Source of the DNA: an uncultured Clostridia bacterium
GTDB lineage: Bacteria; Bacillota; Clostridia; TANB77; CAG-508
Direction of reading: 5' to 3'
Assembly: GCA_944390615.1 (NCBI GenBank)
Contig: CALXRJ010000084.1
Location: 1 to 43,294 of the forward strand
DNA length: 43,294 bases
Shown here: positions 1 to 7,553 of the stretch, in pieces
How the letters are laid out: each line of letters opens with the position of its first letter
How positions within the stretch are numbered: position 1 is the first letter of the stretch
Translations under genes and position numbers: made by a program
The notes under the pieces: model-generated
Seen by the model: only the letters and a program-made list of their open reading frames with translations
Database searches by the model: none
Told to the model about the DNA's origin: nothing

Positions 1-1609
1 ATAATGGTGGTTGTGCTAAATAGACATTTCCATTTTCTATTAAAGGACGCATATAACGAAAGAAAAATGTTAATAAAAGAGTTCTAATATGAGCACCATC
101 TACATCGGCATCTGCCATAATGATAACTTTTCCATATCTTATTTTTGTAATATCAAATTCACTACCAATTCCTGCTCCTACAGCAATTATAACAGGATTT
201 AATTTATCATTTCCGTAAATTTTATCAGCTCTTGCTTTTTCAACATTTAGCATTTTTCCCCATAGTGGAAGGATAGCTTGATATCTTCTATCTCTTCCTT
301 GTTTTGCACTACCTCCTGCGGAATCCCCCTCAACAATATAAACTTCACACTCTTCTGCAACTTTACTACTACAATCTGCCAGTTTTCCTGGAAGGGTTGT
401 AGTTTCTAAAGCAGATTTTCTTCTTACTAATTCTCTTGCTTTGCGAGCAGCCTCTCTTGCTCTTGATGCACTAATACATTTTTCTAAAATTGCTTTCGCT
501 ACATTTGGATTTTCCTCTAAATAAGTAGATAATGCTTCATTTACCATGCTCATTACAACACCTGTAACTTCACTATTTCCTAATTTTGTTTTCGTTTGTC
601 CCTCAAATTGTGCCTCTTTTAATTTGACTGAAACAACAGCTGTTATTCCTTCTCTAATATCTTCCCCTTGTAAATTGGCATCTTTTTCTTTTAAAATATT
701 ATGGGATCTTGCATAATCATTAAATACTTTTGTTAATGATCTTTTAAATCCTTCTAAGTGAGTTCCACCTTCTACTGTACTAATATTGTTAGCAAATGAA
801 TAGATATTTTCGGAATAAGATGTTGTATATTGAATAGCTATTTCTACTGGTATTTCTCCATCTTTTTCTATATAAATTGGTTTGCTATTTATCTTTTCTT
901 TATTTTTATTTAAAAATTCAACAAACGAAATTAATCCTCCTTCAAAATGAAAATCCGATTTTTTGATTTCTTCTCCTCTTTGATCTTCAATTGTTATTCT
1001 TAAACCTTTTGTTAAAAAAGCTATTTCTCTAAATCTGGTTTCTAAGGTTTCATAATTGTAATCTATTGTTTCAAATATTGTATTATCCGCTAAAAATCTA
1101 ACTTTTGTACCTGTTTCATTGGTCTCTCCGATTTTCTTTAATGGCGCAACCGTTTTTCCTCCTTCAAATCTTATCCTATAGATTCCACCATCTCTTTTTA
1201 CCGTAACTTCTGTCCATTCTGAAAGAGCATTAACAACAGAAGCTCCAACACCATGTAATCCTCCTGCAACTTTATAGCCACTGTCTCCTCCAAATTTTCC
1301 CCCTGCATGAAGAACTGTATAAACTGTTTCTACTGTGGAAAGTTTTGTTTTTGGGTGTATTTCAACAGGTATTCCTCTTCCATTGTCTGTTACACTAATA
1401 ATATTTCCTTTTTCTATTACAATATTTATTTCCGTACAATAACCAGCTAACGCTTCGTCAACACCATTATCTACAATCTCATATACTAAATGATGAAGCC
1501 CTCTAATAGATGTACTTCCTATATACATACCAGGTCTTTTCCTTACGGGATCTAATCCTTCAAGAACCTGTATTTGTTCTGCACCATATTTGTGTTCATA
1601 TTTTTCCAT
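1..1609 (-). CDS. gyrB: DNA gyrase subunit B, C-terminal end cut by window edge
   Basis: ATPase subunit of type II topoisomerase, which introduces negative supercoils together with GyrA. Reading leftward from the ATG at 1609, the protein begins MEKYEHKYGAEQIQVLEGLD and continues through the GHKL ATPase motifs (EIVDNGVDEALAGY, then the glycine-rich loops). Near the window start it reaches the TOPRIM and C-terminal signature MRPLIENGNVYLAQPPL. About 536 residues are visible of roughly 635 usual for the family, so about 100 C-terminal residues lie outside the window. A purine-rich Shine-Dalgarno (AAGGGAAGGA) precedes the start. It follows recF in the usual Bacillota order but also has its own promoter. 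No in-frame CGG codon was found. Confidence 0.97.
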   Translation of the reverse strand, partial: MEKYEHKYGAEQIQVLEGLDPVRKRPGMYIGSTSIRGLHHLVYEIVDNGVDEALAGYCTEINIVIEKGNIISVTDNGRGIPVEIHPKTKLSTVETVYTVLHAGGKFGGDSGYKVAGGLHGVGASVVNALSEWTEVTVKRDGGIYRIRFEGGKTVAPLKKIGETNETGTKVRFLADNTIFETIDYNYETLETRFREIAFLTKGLRITIEDQRGEEIKKSDFHFEGGLISFVEFLNKNKEKINSKPIYIEKDGEIPVEIAIQYTTSYSENIYSFANNISTVEGGTHLEGFKRSLTKVFNDYARSHNILKEKDANLQGEDIREGITAVVSVKLKEAQFEGQTKTKLGNSEVTGVVMSMVNEALSTYLEENPNVAKAILEKCISASRAREAARKARELVRRKSALETTTLPGKLADCSSKVAEECEVYIVEGDSAGGSAKQGRDRRYQAILPLWGKMLNVEKARADKIYGNDKLNPVIIAVGAGIGSEFDITKIRYGKVIIMADADVDGAHIRTLLLTFFFRYMRPLIENGNVYLAQPPL

Positions 1610-1648
1610 TCTTTTTGTCCTTCCCTTCTTTGATAATTTATATTATAT

Positions 1649-1677
1649 ATCATAATTGTAAAATTAAAATTTGTCAA
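1649..1677 (-). promoter_or_regulatory. Sigma-A type promoter of gyrB
   Basis: On the minus strand TTGACA (1677-1672) is followed after 17 bases by TATGAT (1654-1649). It lies in the 78-base gap between the recF stop and the gyrB start. The -35 is a full consensus match and the -10 has one mismatch. It would let gyrB be transcribed independently of recF. Confidence 0.75.
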
Positions 1678-1687
1678 ATATAATTTT

Positions 1688-2758
1688 TTAATTTTCAAAA
1701 ACTTGACCATCTATTACTTTAAATTTTTTAGCTTCTATATTTTCTAATAATAAATTATCTGTACATGTAATGATAACTTGTGTATCTTTTATATTTTCCA
1801 TAAAATTATTTCTTCTTTTTTCATCTAATTCAGACATAAAATCATCTAATAATAAAATTGGATTTTCTCCTATCTCGTCATATATAACTTGAAGTTCTGA
1901 AATTTTTAAAGATAACATTGCAGTTCTATGTTGTCCCTGTGAGCCATATACATTAACTAAAATATCATTTAAATAAATTTGAAAATCATCTCTATGAATT
2001 CCTCTTGTTGTATATCCTTTTATAATATCTAACTTTTGTCTTTCCTTTAAAAAATCTTTATAATTTTTTTCATTTAAACAATCTGTTATATATTCTATTT
2101 TTATATCTTCTTTATTTCCTGTAATATTATTATGAATATTTTTGATTTTATTTTTAATTTTATCAATAAATTCTTTTCTGTACTCTGCTATTATTTTTCC
2201 ATATTTTATTAGTTGTTCATCCCAAATTTCTAAAAATTCTTCACTTGCTTTTTCTCTTTTTATTTTTTTTAAATAATTATTCCTTTCTTCTAGTGCTTTT
2301 TTATATAAATTATAAGTATACATATAATTAGGTCTTAATTGACTAATCATAATATCTAAAAATTTTCTTCTATTTTGCGGTCCACCTTTTAATATATTAA
2401 TATCATCTGGCGTAAAAATAACAGTATGCACATTTCCTAATAAATCACTTAATTTTTTTATTTTTATTTTATTGATAAAAATATTTTTTTTATTTCCAAT
2501 ATCTATTTTTATATTTCCATCTCTATCAGATTTTTCATAATTAATTTCTAATTGAGCTGACATTTCTCCAAATTTTATTAATTCTGTATCTTTGCTTGCT
2601 CGAAACGATTTTCCTATACTAGATAAAAAAATTGCTTCTACTATATTTGTTTTTCCTTGCGCATTTTCTCCAAAAAAAACATTTATATTTTTATTAAAAT
2701 TAATTTCTTGATCTTTATAATTTCTAAAATTATTTATTTTTAATTTTTCTATCCACAT
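1688..2758 (-). CDS. recF: DNA replication/repair protein RecF
   Basis: SMC-like ABC ATPase that loads RecA at single-strand gaps together with RecO and RecR. The protein starts MWIEKLKINNFRNYKDQEIN. It has a Walker A GENAQGKTN near residue 35, the ABC signature region GSQGQHRTAMLSLK and a Walker B LLLDDFMSELD near the C-terminus. An in-frame ATG four codons upstream (2770) exists, but the ATG at 2758 is preferred because a GGAG sits six bases before it, inside the would-be upstream codons. Length is about 356 residues, normal for the family. The small S4-domain gene often found between dnaN and recF in Bacillota is not seen here. Confidence 0.96.
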   Translation of the reverse strand: MWIEKLKINNFRNYKDQEINFNKNINVFFGENAQGKTNIVEAIFLSSIGKSFRASKDTELIKFGEMSAQLEINYEKSDRDGNIKIDIGNKKNIFINKIKIKKLSDLLGNVHTVIFTPDDINILKGGPQNRRKFLDIMISQLRPNYMYTYNLYKKALEERNNYLKKIKREKASEEFLEIWDEQLIKYGKIIAEYRKEFIDKIKNKIKNIHNNITGNKEDIKIEYITDCLNEKNYKDFLKERQKLDIIKGYTTRGIHRDDFQIYLNDILVNVYGSQGQHRTAMLSLKISELQVIYDEIGENPILLLDDFMSELDEKRRNNFMENIKDTQVIITCTDNLLLENIEAKKFKVIDGQVFEN

Positions 2759-2770
2759 ATTTTTCTCCAT

Positions 2771-3190
2771 AAATAAATGATTGTTTTTTGTTTTTATTTT
2801 CTTTTTTATTCTCTCGTATTCTTTTTTATTCTTTTTTTTCCTATTTTTTCTGTTTTTTTCTTTGCTTTATTTTTTATTTTATATAAATTTATTTTTTTTA
2901 TTCAGTTCCCATCAAAAATATAACGTGTTTTATTAAATATTTTTTCATTATTTTTTGTTGTTTTTATTTTTTTGCCATGTTTTTTGATTATTTTTTATTA
3001 TATTTTTCAATTTGCATATTTTTATCTTTTTATTATTTTTTTTATCTCTTTTTTTCTTTTTTTTACTATTTTATTTATTTTTATTTTTTTATTTTTTATT
3101 ATTTTTTTGCTTTATTCTATAACTTATTTGCTTAAATTTTATAAAACGCTTATTTTCGATTTTCGTTCGTCGTTTTTTTTTGTTTTTTTA
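2771..3190. other. Gene-free, extremely T-rich (plus strand) intergenic stretch between recF and dnaN
   Basis: About 420 bases consisting mostly of runs of T on the plus strand (A on the minus strand). A phenylalanine-rich frame at 2972-3193 is a by-product of the T runs, with no Shine-Dalgarno or domain. No S4-domain (YaaA/RlbA-like) coding sequence can be read on the minus strand. The stretch ends at an inverted pair of DnaA boxes. The strong strand asymmetry and low melting energy could matter for origin function or recF leader transcription, but nothing more is shown by the sequence. Confidence 0.6.
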
Positions 3191-3193
3191 TAA

Positions 3194-3225
3194 TTATCCA
3201 CAAATAGATAACAATTTGTGGATAA
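3194..3225. promoter_or_regulatory. Inverted pair of perfect DnaA boxes between dnaN and recF
   Basis: TTATCCACA at 3194-3202 on the plus strand faces a second perfect TTATCCACA at 3225-3217 on the minus strand. The flanks extend the symmetry to a 14-base stem (AATTATCCACAAAT and its complement) around an 8-base centre. It lies outside the main origin clusters, upstream of recF. Likely roles are DnaA binding or titration, control of recF-gyrB, or a third origin cluster; the choice is inference. A T-rich tail to the right means it could also work as a hairpin on the plus strand. Confidence 0.8.
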
Positions 3226-3240
3226 TTTTATTCTTTTTTT

Positions 3241-3270
3241 AAAATAAGGCAAGAGATTTTTTCTCTTACC
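3241..3270 (-). terminator. Likely terminator downstream of dnaN
   Basis: On the minus strand GGTAAGAGA pairs with TCTCTTGCC across a five-base A loop (3270-3248), with one G-T pair. It is followed by TTATTTT. It starts about 50 bases after the dnaN stop. The U tract is interrupted, so termination may be partial, leaving some dnaN to recF readthrough. Confidence 0.6.
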
Positions 3271-3318
3271 TCCTTAAAATAAAAAAATTCGAATTTTTAT
3301 CACTTTGATTATTCTTTT

Positions 3319-4437
3319 TTATTCCCCTTTTAATCGTATTGGCAAAATCATATAAACATAATCATTGTTTTCAACAGATTTTATCAAGCAAGGAGAAACA
3401 TTCGTACCGAATTCAATATAGATTTCTTCTTCATCTATCGCTTTTAAACTGTCTAAAAAATATTTTGGATTAAATCCAACTTCTAGATTTTTACCTTCTG
3501 TTGAAATATAAACCTCTTCTTTTGCATCACCTGTTTGATTGGTACATAAAATTGTTAATTTTCCAATATCAACCGTTACTTTTACAGGATATTTTTTTTC
3601 TTTTTCAATACTAGATGACGAAATCAAACTAATTCTTTCAAAACTATTTTGCAGACTTTCTTTTTCCACTCTAATTCTTGTTTGCCAAGTTGTTGGAATT
3701 ACAGTTGAATAATTTAAAAATTCTCCATCTAAAATTCTAGTAACAATTTTACAATTTTCCATTTCAAAAACGGCTTGATTTTTAGCAACCCCTATTGTAA
3801 TTGGCTCAAAAGAATCTGATAAAATTTTATTAACTTCATTTAACGTTTTTGCTGGAATAACAGCTTTAAAATCATTTACTGGTACTGGTATGTTTATGGT
3901 TCTTAATGCTAAACGAAAGCCATCAATGGCAACTACATTTAGTTTATTATTTTTTATTTCAAATAAACATCCTGTAAAAATTGGTCTATTTTCTTCTGTA
4001 CTTACAGCAAATATTGTTTTTCGAATCATATTTTTTAGCGCACTTTGTTCTAAAACAATTGAATTTTCTATTTCAATTTTTGGAAGTTCTGGAAATTCAT
4101 CAGGATTCATGGTAGCTAATTTGTATAAAGCTCCCTCACATTCAATTGTTAATAAATTATTTTCATTGATACTAATATGAATTTCTGAATCTGGTAATTT
4201 TCTAATAATTTCTGTAAACATGACAGCATTTACAACTGTACTTCCTTGTTCTAAAACTTCACATTCCATTGTATATTCAATACCTAATTCTAAATCATAA
4301 GTGGTTAGTTTTATTTCTTTATCATTTGTTTGAATTAATATCCCTTCTAATATGGGCATGGTTGTTTTTGATGCTACTCCTTTTACTACGGAGTTAAGAG
4401 CTTTTATCATTTTATCTTTAAAACAAATAATTTTCAT
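3319..4437 (-). CDS. dnaN: DNA polymerase III sliding clamp (beta subunit)
   Basis: Forms the ring-shaped dimer that tethers DNA polymerase III to DNA and docks many repair proteins. The 372-residue product has the normal family length. It begins MKIICFKDKMIKALNSVVKG and ends with the conserved clamp tail YVYMILPIRL. The three repeated clamp domains are recognisable, for example the middle-domain segment FAVSTEENRPIFTGCLFE. It lies downstream of dnaA on the same strand, separated by the unwinding part of oriC. An AGGATG-type Shine-Dalgarno precedes the ATG. No in-frame CGG codon was found. Confidence 0.98.
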   Translation of the reverse strand: MKIICFKDKMIKALNSVVKGVASKTTMPILEGILIQTNDKEIKLTTYDLELGIEYTMECEVLEQGSTVVNAVMFTEIIRKLPDSEIHISINENNLLTIECEGALYKLATMNPDEFPELPKIEIENSIVLEQSALKNMIRKTIFAVSTEENRPIFTGCLFEIKNNKLNVVAIDGFRLALRTINIPVPVNDFKAVIPAKTLNEVNKILSDSFEPITIGVAKNQAVFEMENCKIVTRILDGEFLNYSTVIPTTWQTRIRVEKESLQNSFERISLISSSSIEKEKKYPVKVTVDIGKLTILCTNQTGDAKEEVYISTEGKNLEVGFNPKYFLDSLKAIDEEEIYIEFGTNVSPCLIKSVENNDYVYMILPIRLKGE

Positions 4438-4463
4438 TTAACAATCATCCTTTCATTTCGAAC

Positions 4464-4745
4464 TTATTATTTATAATATTAATATAATATATTTAGTAGT
4501 AGTAGTAGTAGGTGCTGTGGAAACTGTGGAAAACTATGTGGAAACTTTATGTCCGTAGCAAAATCGGTATGGATAATTCTGTGGATAACTGGGGGTATTT
4601 ATCCACAGTTTCCACTTTTCATTGTGGAAAAATGGTTGTCCACAGATTTTAAACAGGTTATCCACAAAAGGGGTGTGGATAACCAATCTATTTATTCCGT
4701 AAGAAGAGAAAGATTTTTTGTTCTCGAACGGATATTTCCACAAAC
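4464..4745. other. oriC: Chromosomal replication origin oriC, dnaA-dnaN part
   Basis: This gap contains an unwinding element of 30 consecutive A/T bases (4464-4493), six TAG trinucleotides (4494-4511), three short TGTGGAAA boxes just beyond, and perfect DnaA boxes at 4580-4588 (minus), 4599-4607 (plus), 4658-4666 (plus) and 4674-4682 (minus). A one-mismatch box TTGTCCACA lies at 4636-4644. The order AT-rich element, trios, boxes is the same functional layout described for the Bacillus subtilis basal unwinding system. The gap is 355 bases long and codes for nothing; short frames crossing it are explained by the repeated boxes. Confidence 0.93.
4494..4511 (+). repeat. DnaA-trio array, six perfect TAG repeats
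   Basis: TAG is repeated six times in register between the AT-rich unwinding element on the left and DnaA boxes on the right. DnaA-trios are known in B. subtilis to guide a DnaA filament onto one strand and melt the origin. Six uninterrupted perfect repeats is an unusually clean example. The polarity fits filament growth from the boxes leftward into the A/T run. Confidence 0.88.
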
Positions 4746-4792
4746 AAGAATTTTTTTAAATTTTAAATTTTTAGGAGTATTTAAAATCTTTT

Positions 4793-6166
4793 TTAGTTTT
4801 CTACATTCAGAATAATGTTTTTCACACTTTCCACAATTAGTTTTGTATTTGTTTTTTCTTTTATTTCTTTGCTAATTTTTTTGTAGGCATGCATAACAGT
4901 AGAGTGATCTCTTTTACCAAAATCAATCCCAATTTGTGGAAAACTCATGTTAGCAACTTCTCTACATAGGTACATGGCAATTTGTCTTGGAAAAGCAATA
5001 TCATTTGATCGTTTATCTCCAGATAATTCTTTTTTATCAATACTGAAATATTTGGCTACTGTTTCTTGGATATATTCTGAAGAGATTACTTTGTCTTTTT
5101 TGGCAATAAATTCATTTATAACATTTTCTGCTAATTCGATTGTAATGGGACTATGCGTAAGAGAAGCTCTTGCCACAATCTTATTAAACACACCTTCTAA
5201 TTCACGAATATTGGAATCAATTTTTGTTGCAATGTCGGCAAGAATGGCATCATCAATTAGAATATTTTCATCCAATGCCTTTTTTCTTAAAATAGCAACT
5301 CGTGTTTCATAATCTGGACAAGAAATATCTGCTAAAAGTCCCCATTCAAATCTTGATCTTAATCGTTCCTCTAAAAAAGGAAGATCTCTTGGTGGTTTAT
5401 CACTTGAAATGATAATTTGTTTTCCATTTTCGTATAAAGTATTAAAAGTGTGGAAAAATTCCTCTTGCACTCTTTCTTTATTAGCAATAAATTGAATATC
5501 ATCAATTAAAAGAGCATCTGCCGAACGATATCGGTTACGAAAAGGATCGTTTTTTCCTTCTCTTATGGAATTGATTAAGTGATTGGTAAATTTTTCTGAG
5601 GTAACATAGACAATATTCATGGAACGGTTATTCTGTAATATTCTATTGCCAACTGCTTGCATTAAATGTGTTTTTCCTAAACCTACGCCTCCGTATATAA
5701 ATAAAGGATTGTATGTTTTAGCAGGATTATCGCCTACAGCTAGAGCTGCTGCATGTGCAAATCTATTATTATTACCTACAACAAAGGTATCAAAAGTATA
5801 TTTGGGATTTAAACTTTGATTAGAATAATCAATTTCTTCTTCGGTTTCTTTTTTAGATGAAACAATGATATCAGCAGTTTGTGCATTGTTTTCTTCGTTT
5901 TGCTGGCTTTGCTTTAAAGAATGAACGGAAAAAGTAATATTTCTATTGGTGATAGTTTGCAATGCGTTTAGAATTAAACTGGCATATCGATTTTCTAGCA
6001 TATTTTTTTTGTAATCAATATCACATTGGAAAACGACATTGGAATTGTCTATGCTTTCAATAATGAGAGGCTGAATATAGGTATTAAAAGAGATATTACT
6101 CATTTCAGGCCTTAATAGTTCTCGTATTTTTTCCATTACTTCATTTGGGTCCAAATTAAATTCCAT
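4793..6166 (-). CDS. dnaA: Chromosomal replication initiator DnaA
   Basis: AAA+ initiator that binds DnaA boxes and opens oriC. The protein of 457 residues has the DnaB-interaction domain I at the N-terminus (MEFNLDPNEVMEKIRELL). It then has a variable linker, a Walker A GGVGLGKTH, a Walker B LLIDDIQF, and the domain IV DNA-binding signature FGKRDHSTVMHA near the C-terminus. The ATG at 6166 was chosen over one 15 codons upstream because GGAG lies six bases before it and domain I begins there. It is flanked on both sides by DnaA boxes, consistent with autoregulation. No in-frame CGG codon was found. Confidence 0.98.
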   Translation of the reverse strand: MEFNLDPNEVMEKIRELLRPEMSNISFNTYIQPLIIESIDNSNVVFQCDIDYKKNMLENRYASLILNALQTITNRNITFSVHSLKQSQQNEENNAQTADIIVSSKKETEEEIDYSNQSLNPKYTFDTFVVGNNNRFAHAAALAVGDNPAKTYNPLFIYGGVGLGKTHLMQAVGNRILQNNRSMNIVYVTSEKFTNHLINSIREGKNDPFRNRYRSADALLIDDIQFIANKERVQEEFFHTFNTLYENGKQIIISSDKPPRDLPFLEERLRSRFEWGLLADISCPDYETRVAILRKKALDENILIDDAILADIATKIDSNIRELEGVFNKIVARASLTHSPITIELAENVINEFIAKKDKVISSEYIQETVAKYFSIDKKELSGDKRSNDIAFPRQIAMYLCREVANMSFPQIGIDFGKRDHSTVMHAYKKISKEIKEKTNTKLIVESVKNIILNVEN

Positions 6167-6240
6167 AAACATCTCCTTTCTAAAAATGATTAATTCATAA
6201 AAACGTAACACGTTATGTATATTTTTATGAGTTTATTTTG

Positions 6241-6440
6241 GGAAAAGTTATCCACAAAGTTATCCACAAGTGTTGATAAGTTTGTAATAAATTTGTAAAA
6301 AAGTGCATGGTTTCCGAACATAAATTTATGATTGAAAAGTACTTAAATAAATGGGCTTACGGTTTTTTACAAAAATAAAAATCTTTTGTAAAAAAGGTTT
6401 GTTTTTTTATAAACAAACTGTGGAAAACCTGTGCATAACT
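6241..6440. promoter_or_regulatory. DnaA-box cluster upstream of dnaA (second part of a bipartite origin)
   Basis: Two perfect boxes TTATCCACA lie 12 bases apart at 6248-6256 and 6260-6268. Degenerate boxes occur at 6271-6279 (TGTTGATAA) and 6430-6438 (TGTGCATAA). Bacillota commonly have a bipartite origin with dnaA in the middle, and this matches. The rest of the 544-base gap between dnaA and rpmH is AT-rich and non-coding; apart from the rpmH promoter I see no other gene in it. The dnaA promoter should be here, but I could not identify it convincingly. Confidence 0.8.
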
Positions 6441-6592
6441 TTTTTATAATTTACATTTTTTTGAAATATGATAACGATAAAAGTGTTATACAACATTTTT
6501 TTTGAAATTGCAACACAATTTGAAAAAAATATACAAAAAAACTCTAAAAACCGTATTTCCTTAAGGCCTTAAAAAAATTTTTGGAAAATTCA

Positions 6593-6621
6593 TTGACTTT
6601 TTTTATGTTTTAGAGTATAAT
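6593..6621 (+). promoter_or_regulatory. Sigma-A type promoter of the rpmH operon
   Basis: TTGACT (6593-6598) is followed after 17 bases by a perfect TATAAT (6616-6621). It lies about 90 bases upstream of rpmH and is the evident start of the rightward ribosomal and RNase P operon. Confidence 0.85.
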
Positions 6622-6710
6622 GTCTACACTTGCGTTTTTAGGTTTTAATAGCGTATGTAAAAAGAAAAAATAGATAAAAACAGAAATTCAGTAAGCGGAG
6701 GTGTTTTACA

Positions 6711-6845
6711 ATGAAAAGAACTTTTCAACCAAAAAAGAGACAAAACAAAAAAGTACATGGATTTTTTGCTAGAATGTCAACAAGAGCAGGAAGAAATGTA
6801 TTAAAAGCAAGACGTGCTAAAGGAAGAAAAAAAATATGTGCTTAA
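6711..6845 (+). CDS. rpmH: 50S ribosomal protein L34
   Basis: Smallest protein of the large ribosomal subunit. The 44-residue product starts MKRTFQPKKRQNKKVHGFFA and carries the typical L34 body (RMSTRAGRNVLKARRAKGRK). It is too short for many gene callers but has a strong GGAGG Shine-Dalgarno at the right distance from ATG 6711. It heads the conserved rpmH-rnpA-yidD-yidC-jag block next to dnaA. The last residues ICA replace the common lysine-rich ending, a minor variation. Confidence 0.97.
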   Translation: MKRTFQPKKRQNKKVHGFFARMSTRAGRNVLKARRAKGRKKICA

Positions 6846-6873
6846 TATTACAAGTTGTTTAAGCTATAGGAGC

Positions 6874-6911
6874 CTAATCTCTGTATAGCAGGAGATCTAT
6901 ACAGAAATTAG
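6874..6911 (+). other. Long hairpin in the rpmH-rnpA leader
   Basis: CTAATCTCTGTATAG (6874-6888) pairs with CTATACAGAAATTAG (6897-6911) with one mismatch around an 8-base loop. Weaker outer pairing (AAGCTA with TAGCTAA) extends it further. There is no U tract, so it does not look like an intrinsic terminator. A processing or attenuation site separating abundant L34 message from low-level RNase P protein message is a reasonable inference. Confidence 0.6.
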
Positions 6912-6939
6912 TCGCACTAGCTAAAGGATGTGATTTGTA

Positions 6940-7290
6940 ATGAAAACAACCAAAATGTTGAAAAAAAACTATGAATTTAAGCAGGTATTAAGCAAAGGAA
7001 ACTATTATGCTGGTGAGAACATAATAGCTTTTATCCTAAAAAACAACCAAGAAATCAATTTTTTAGGACTAGCTGTTAGTACAAAAATAGGGAAAGCTTA
7101 TCAGAGAAATAGAATAAAAAGACTTTTAAGAGAAAATTATAAAAACATAGAGAAATCCTTAAAAAAAGGATATAGTATAGTTTTTTTAATCAAAAAAAAT
7201 AAAAAAGCAACAGAAATCAATTTTAAAAAAATAGAAAAAGACATGATTCATATTTTTAATCATGCTAAAATCATAGATAGTGATGGATAG
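6940..7290 (+). CDS. rnpA: Ribonuclease P protein component
   Basis: Basic protein cofactor of RNase P, which trims tRNA 5' ends. The 116-residue product contains the family signature KAYQRNRIKRLLRENYK at about residues 52-68, which binds the catalytic RNA. It is preceded by typical N-terminal beta-strands (NYEFKQVLSKG). An AAAGGATG Shine-Dalgarno lies before ATG 6940. It ends three bases before yidD, so the two genes are almost certainly co-transcribed. Confidence 0.96.
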   Translation: MKTTKMLKKNYEFKQVLSKGNYYAGENIIAFILKNNQEINFLGLAVSTKIGKAYQRNRIKRLLRENYKNIEKSLKKGYSIVFLIKKNKKATEINFKKIEKDMIHIFNHAKIIDSDG

Positions 7291-7292
7291 AA

Positions 7293-7511
7293 ATGAAAAA
7301 AATATTAATAAAAGCAATCATTTGGTATCAAAACAACATATCAGTATGGTTAGCCAGTAAAAATATAAGGTGCAAGTATTATCCGACTTGTTCTGAATAC
7401 ACCAAGCAAGCCATTGAAAAATACGGAGCCTTTAAAGGTGTTTTTTTAGGGATAGCAAGAATTTTAAGATGTAATCCATTTTCAAAAGGAGGCTATGATC
7501 CTTTAAAATAA
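7293..7511 (+). CDS. yidD: Membrane protein insertion efficiency factor YidD
   Basis: Small (72-residue) peripheral membrane protein of the YidD family, which assists YidC-dependent insertion. It carries the invariant core KYYPTCSEYTKQAIEKYG and ends with NPFSKGGYDPLK. An amphipathic N-terminal helix is predicted from IKAIIWYQNNI. It sits between rnpA and yidC, the standard arrangement. Confidence 0.95.
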   Translation: MKKILIKAIIWYQNNISVWLASKNIRCKYYPTCSEYTKQAIEKYGAFKGVFLGIARILRCNPFSKGGYDPLK

Positions 7512-7553
7512 GAAAAAATTCCATAAACTACAAAATGGAGGGATAAAATTTAA

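Noticed and set aside
2972..3193. Phe-rich 73-residue frame on the plus strand
   Set aside because: It is a product of T runs, has no Shine-Dalgarno and no domain, and lies antisense to the recF-dnaN leader.
4534..4815. Short frames crossing oriC on both strands
   Set aside because: They consist of translated DnaA boxes and AT-rich spacer, with no Shine-Dalgarno.
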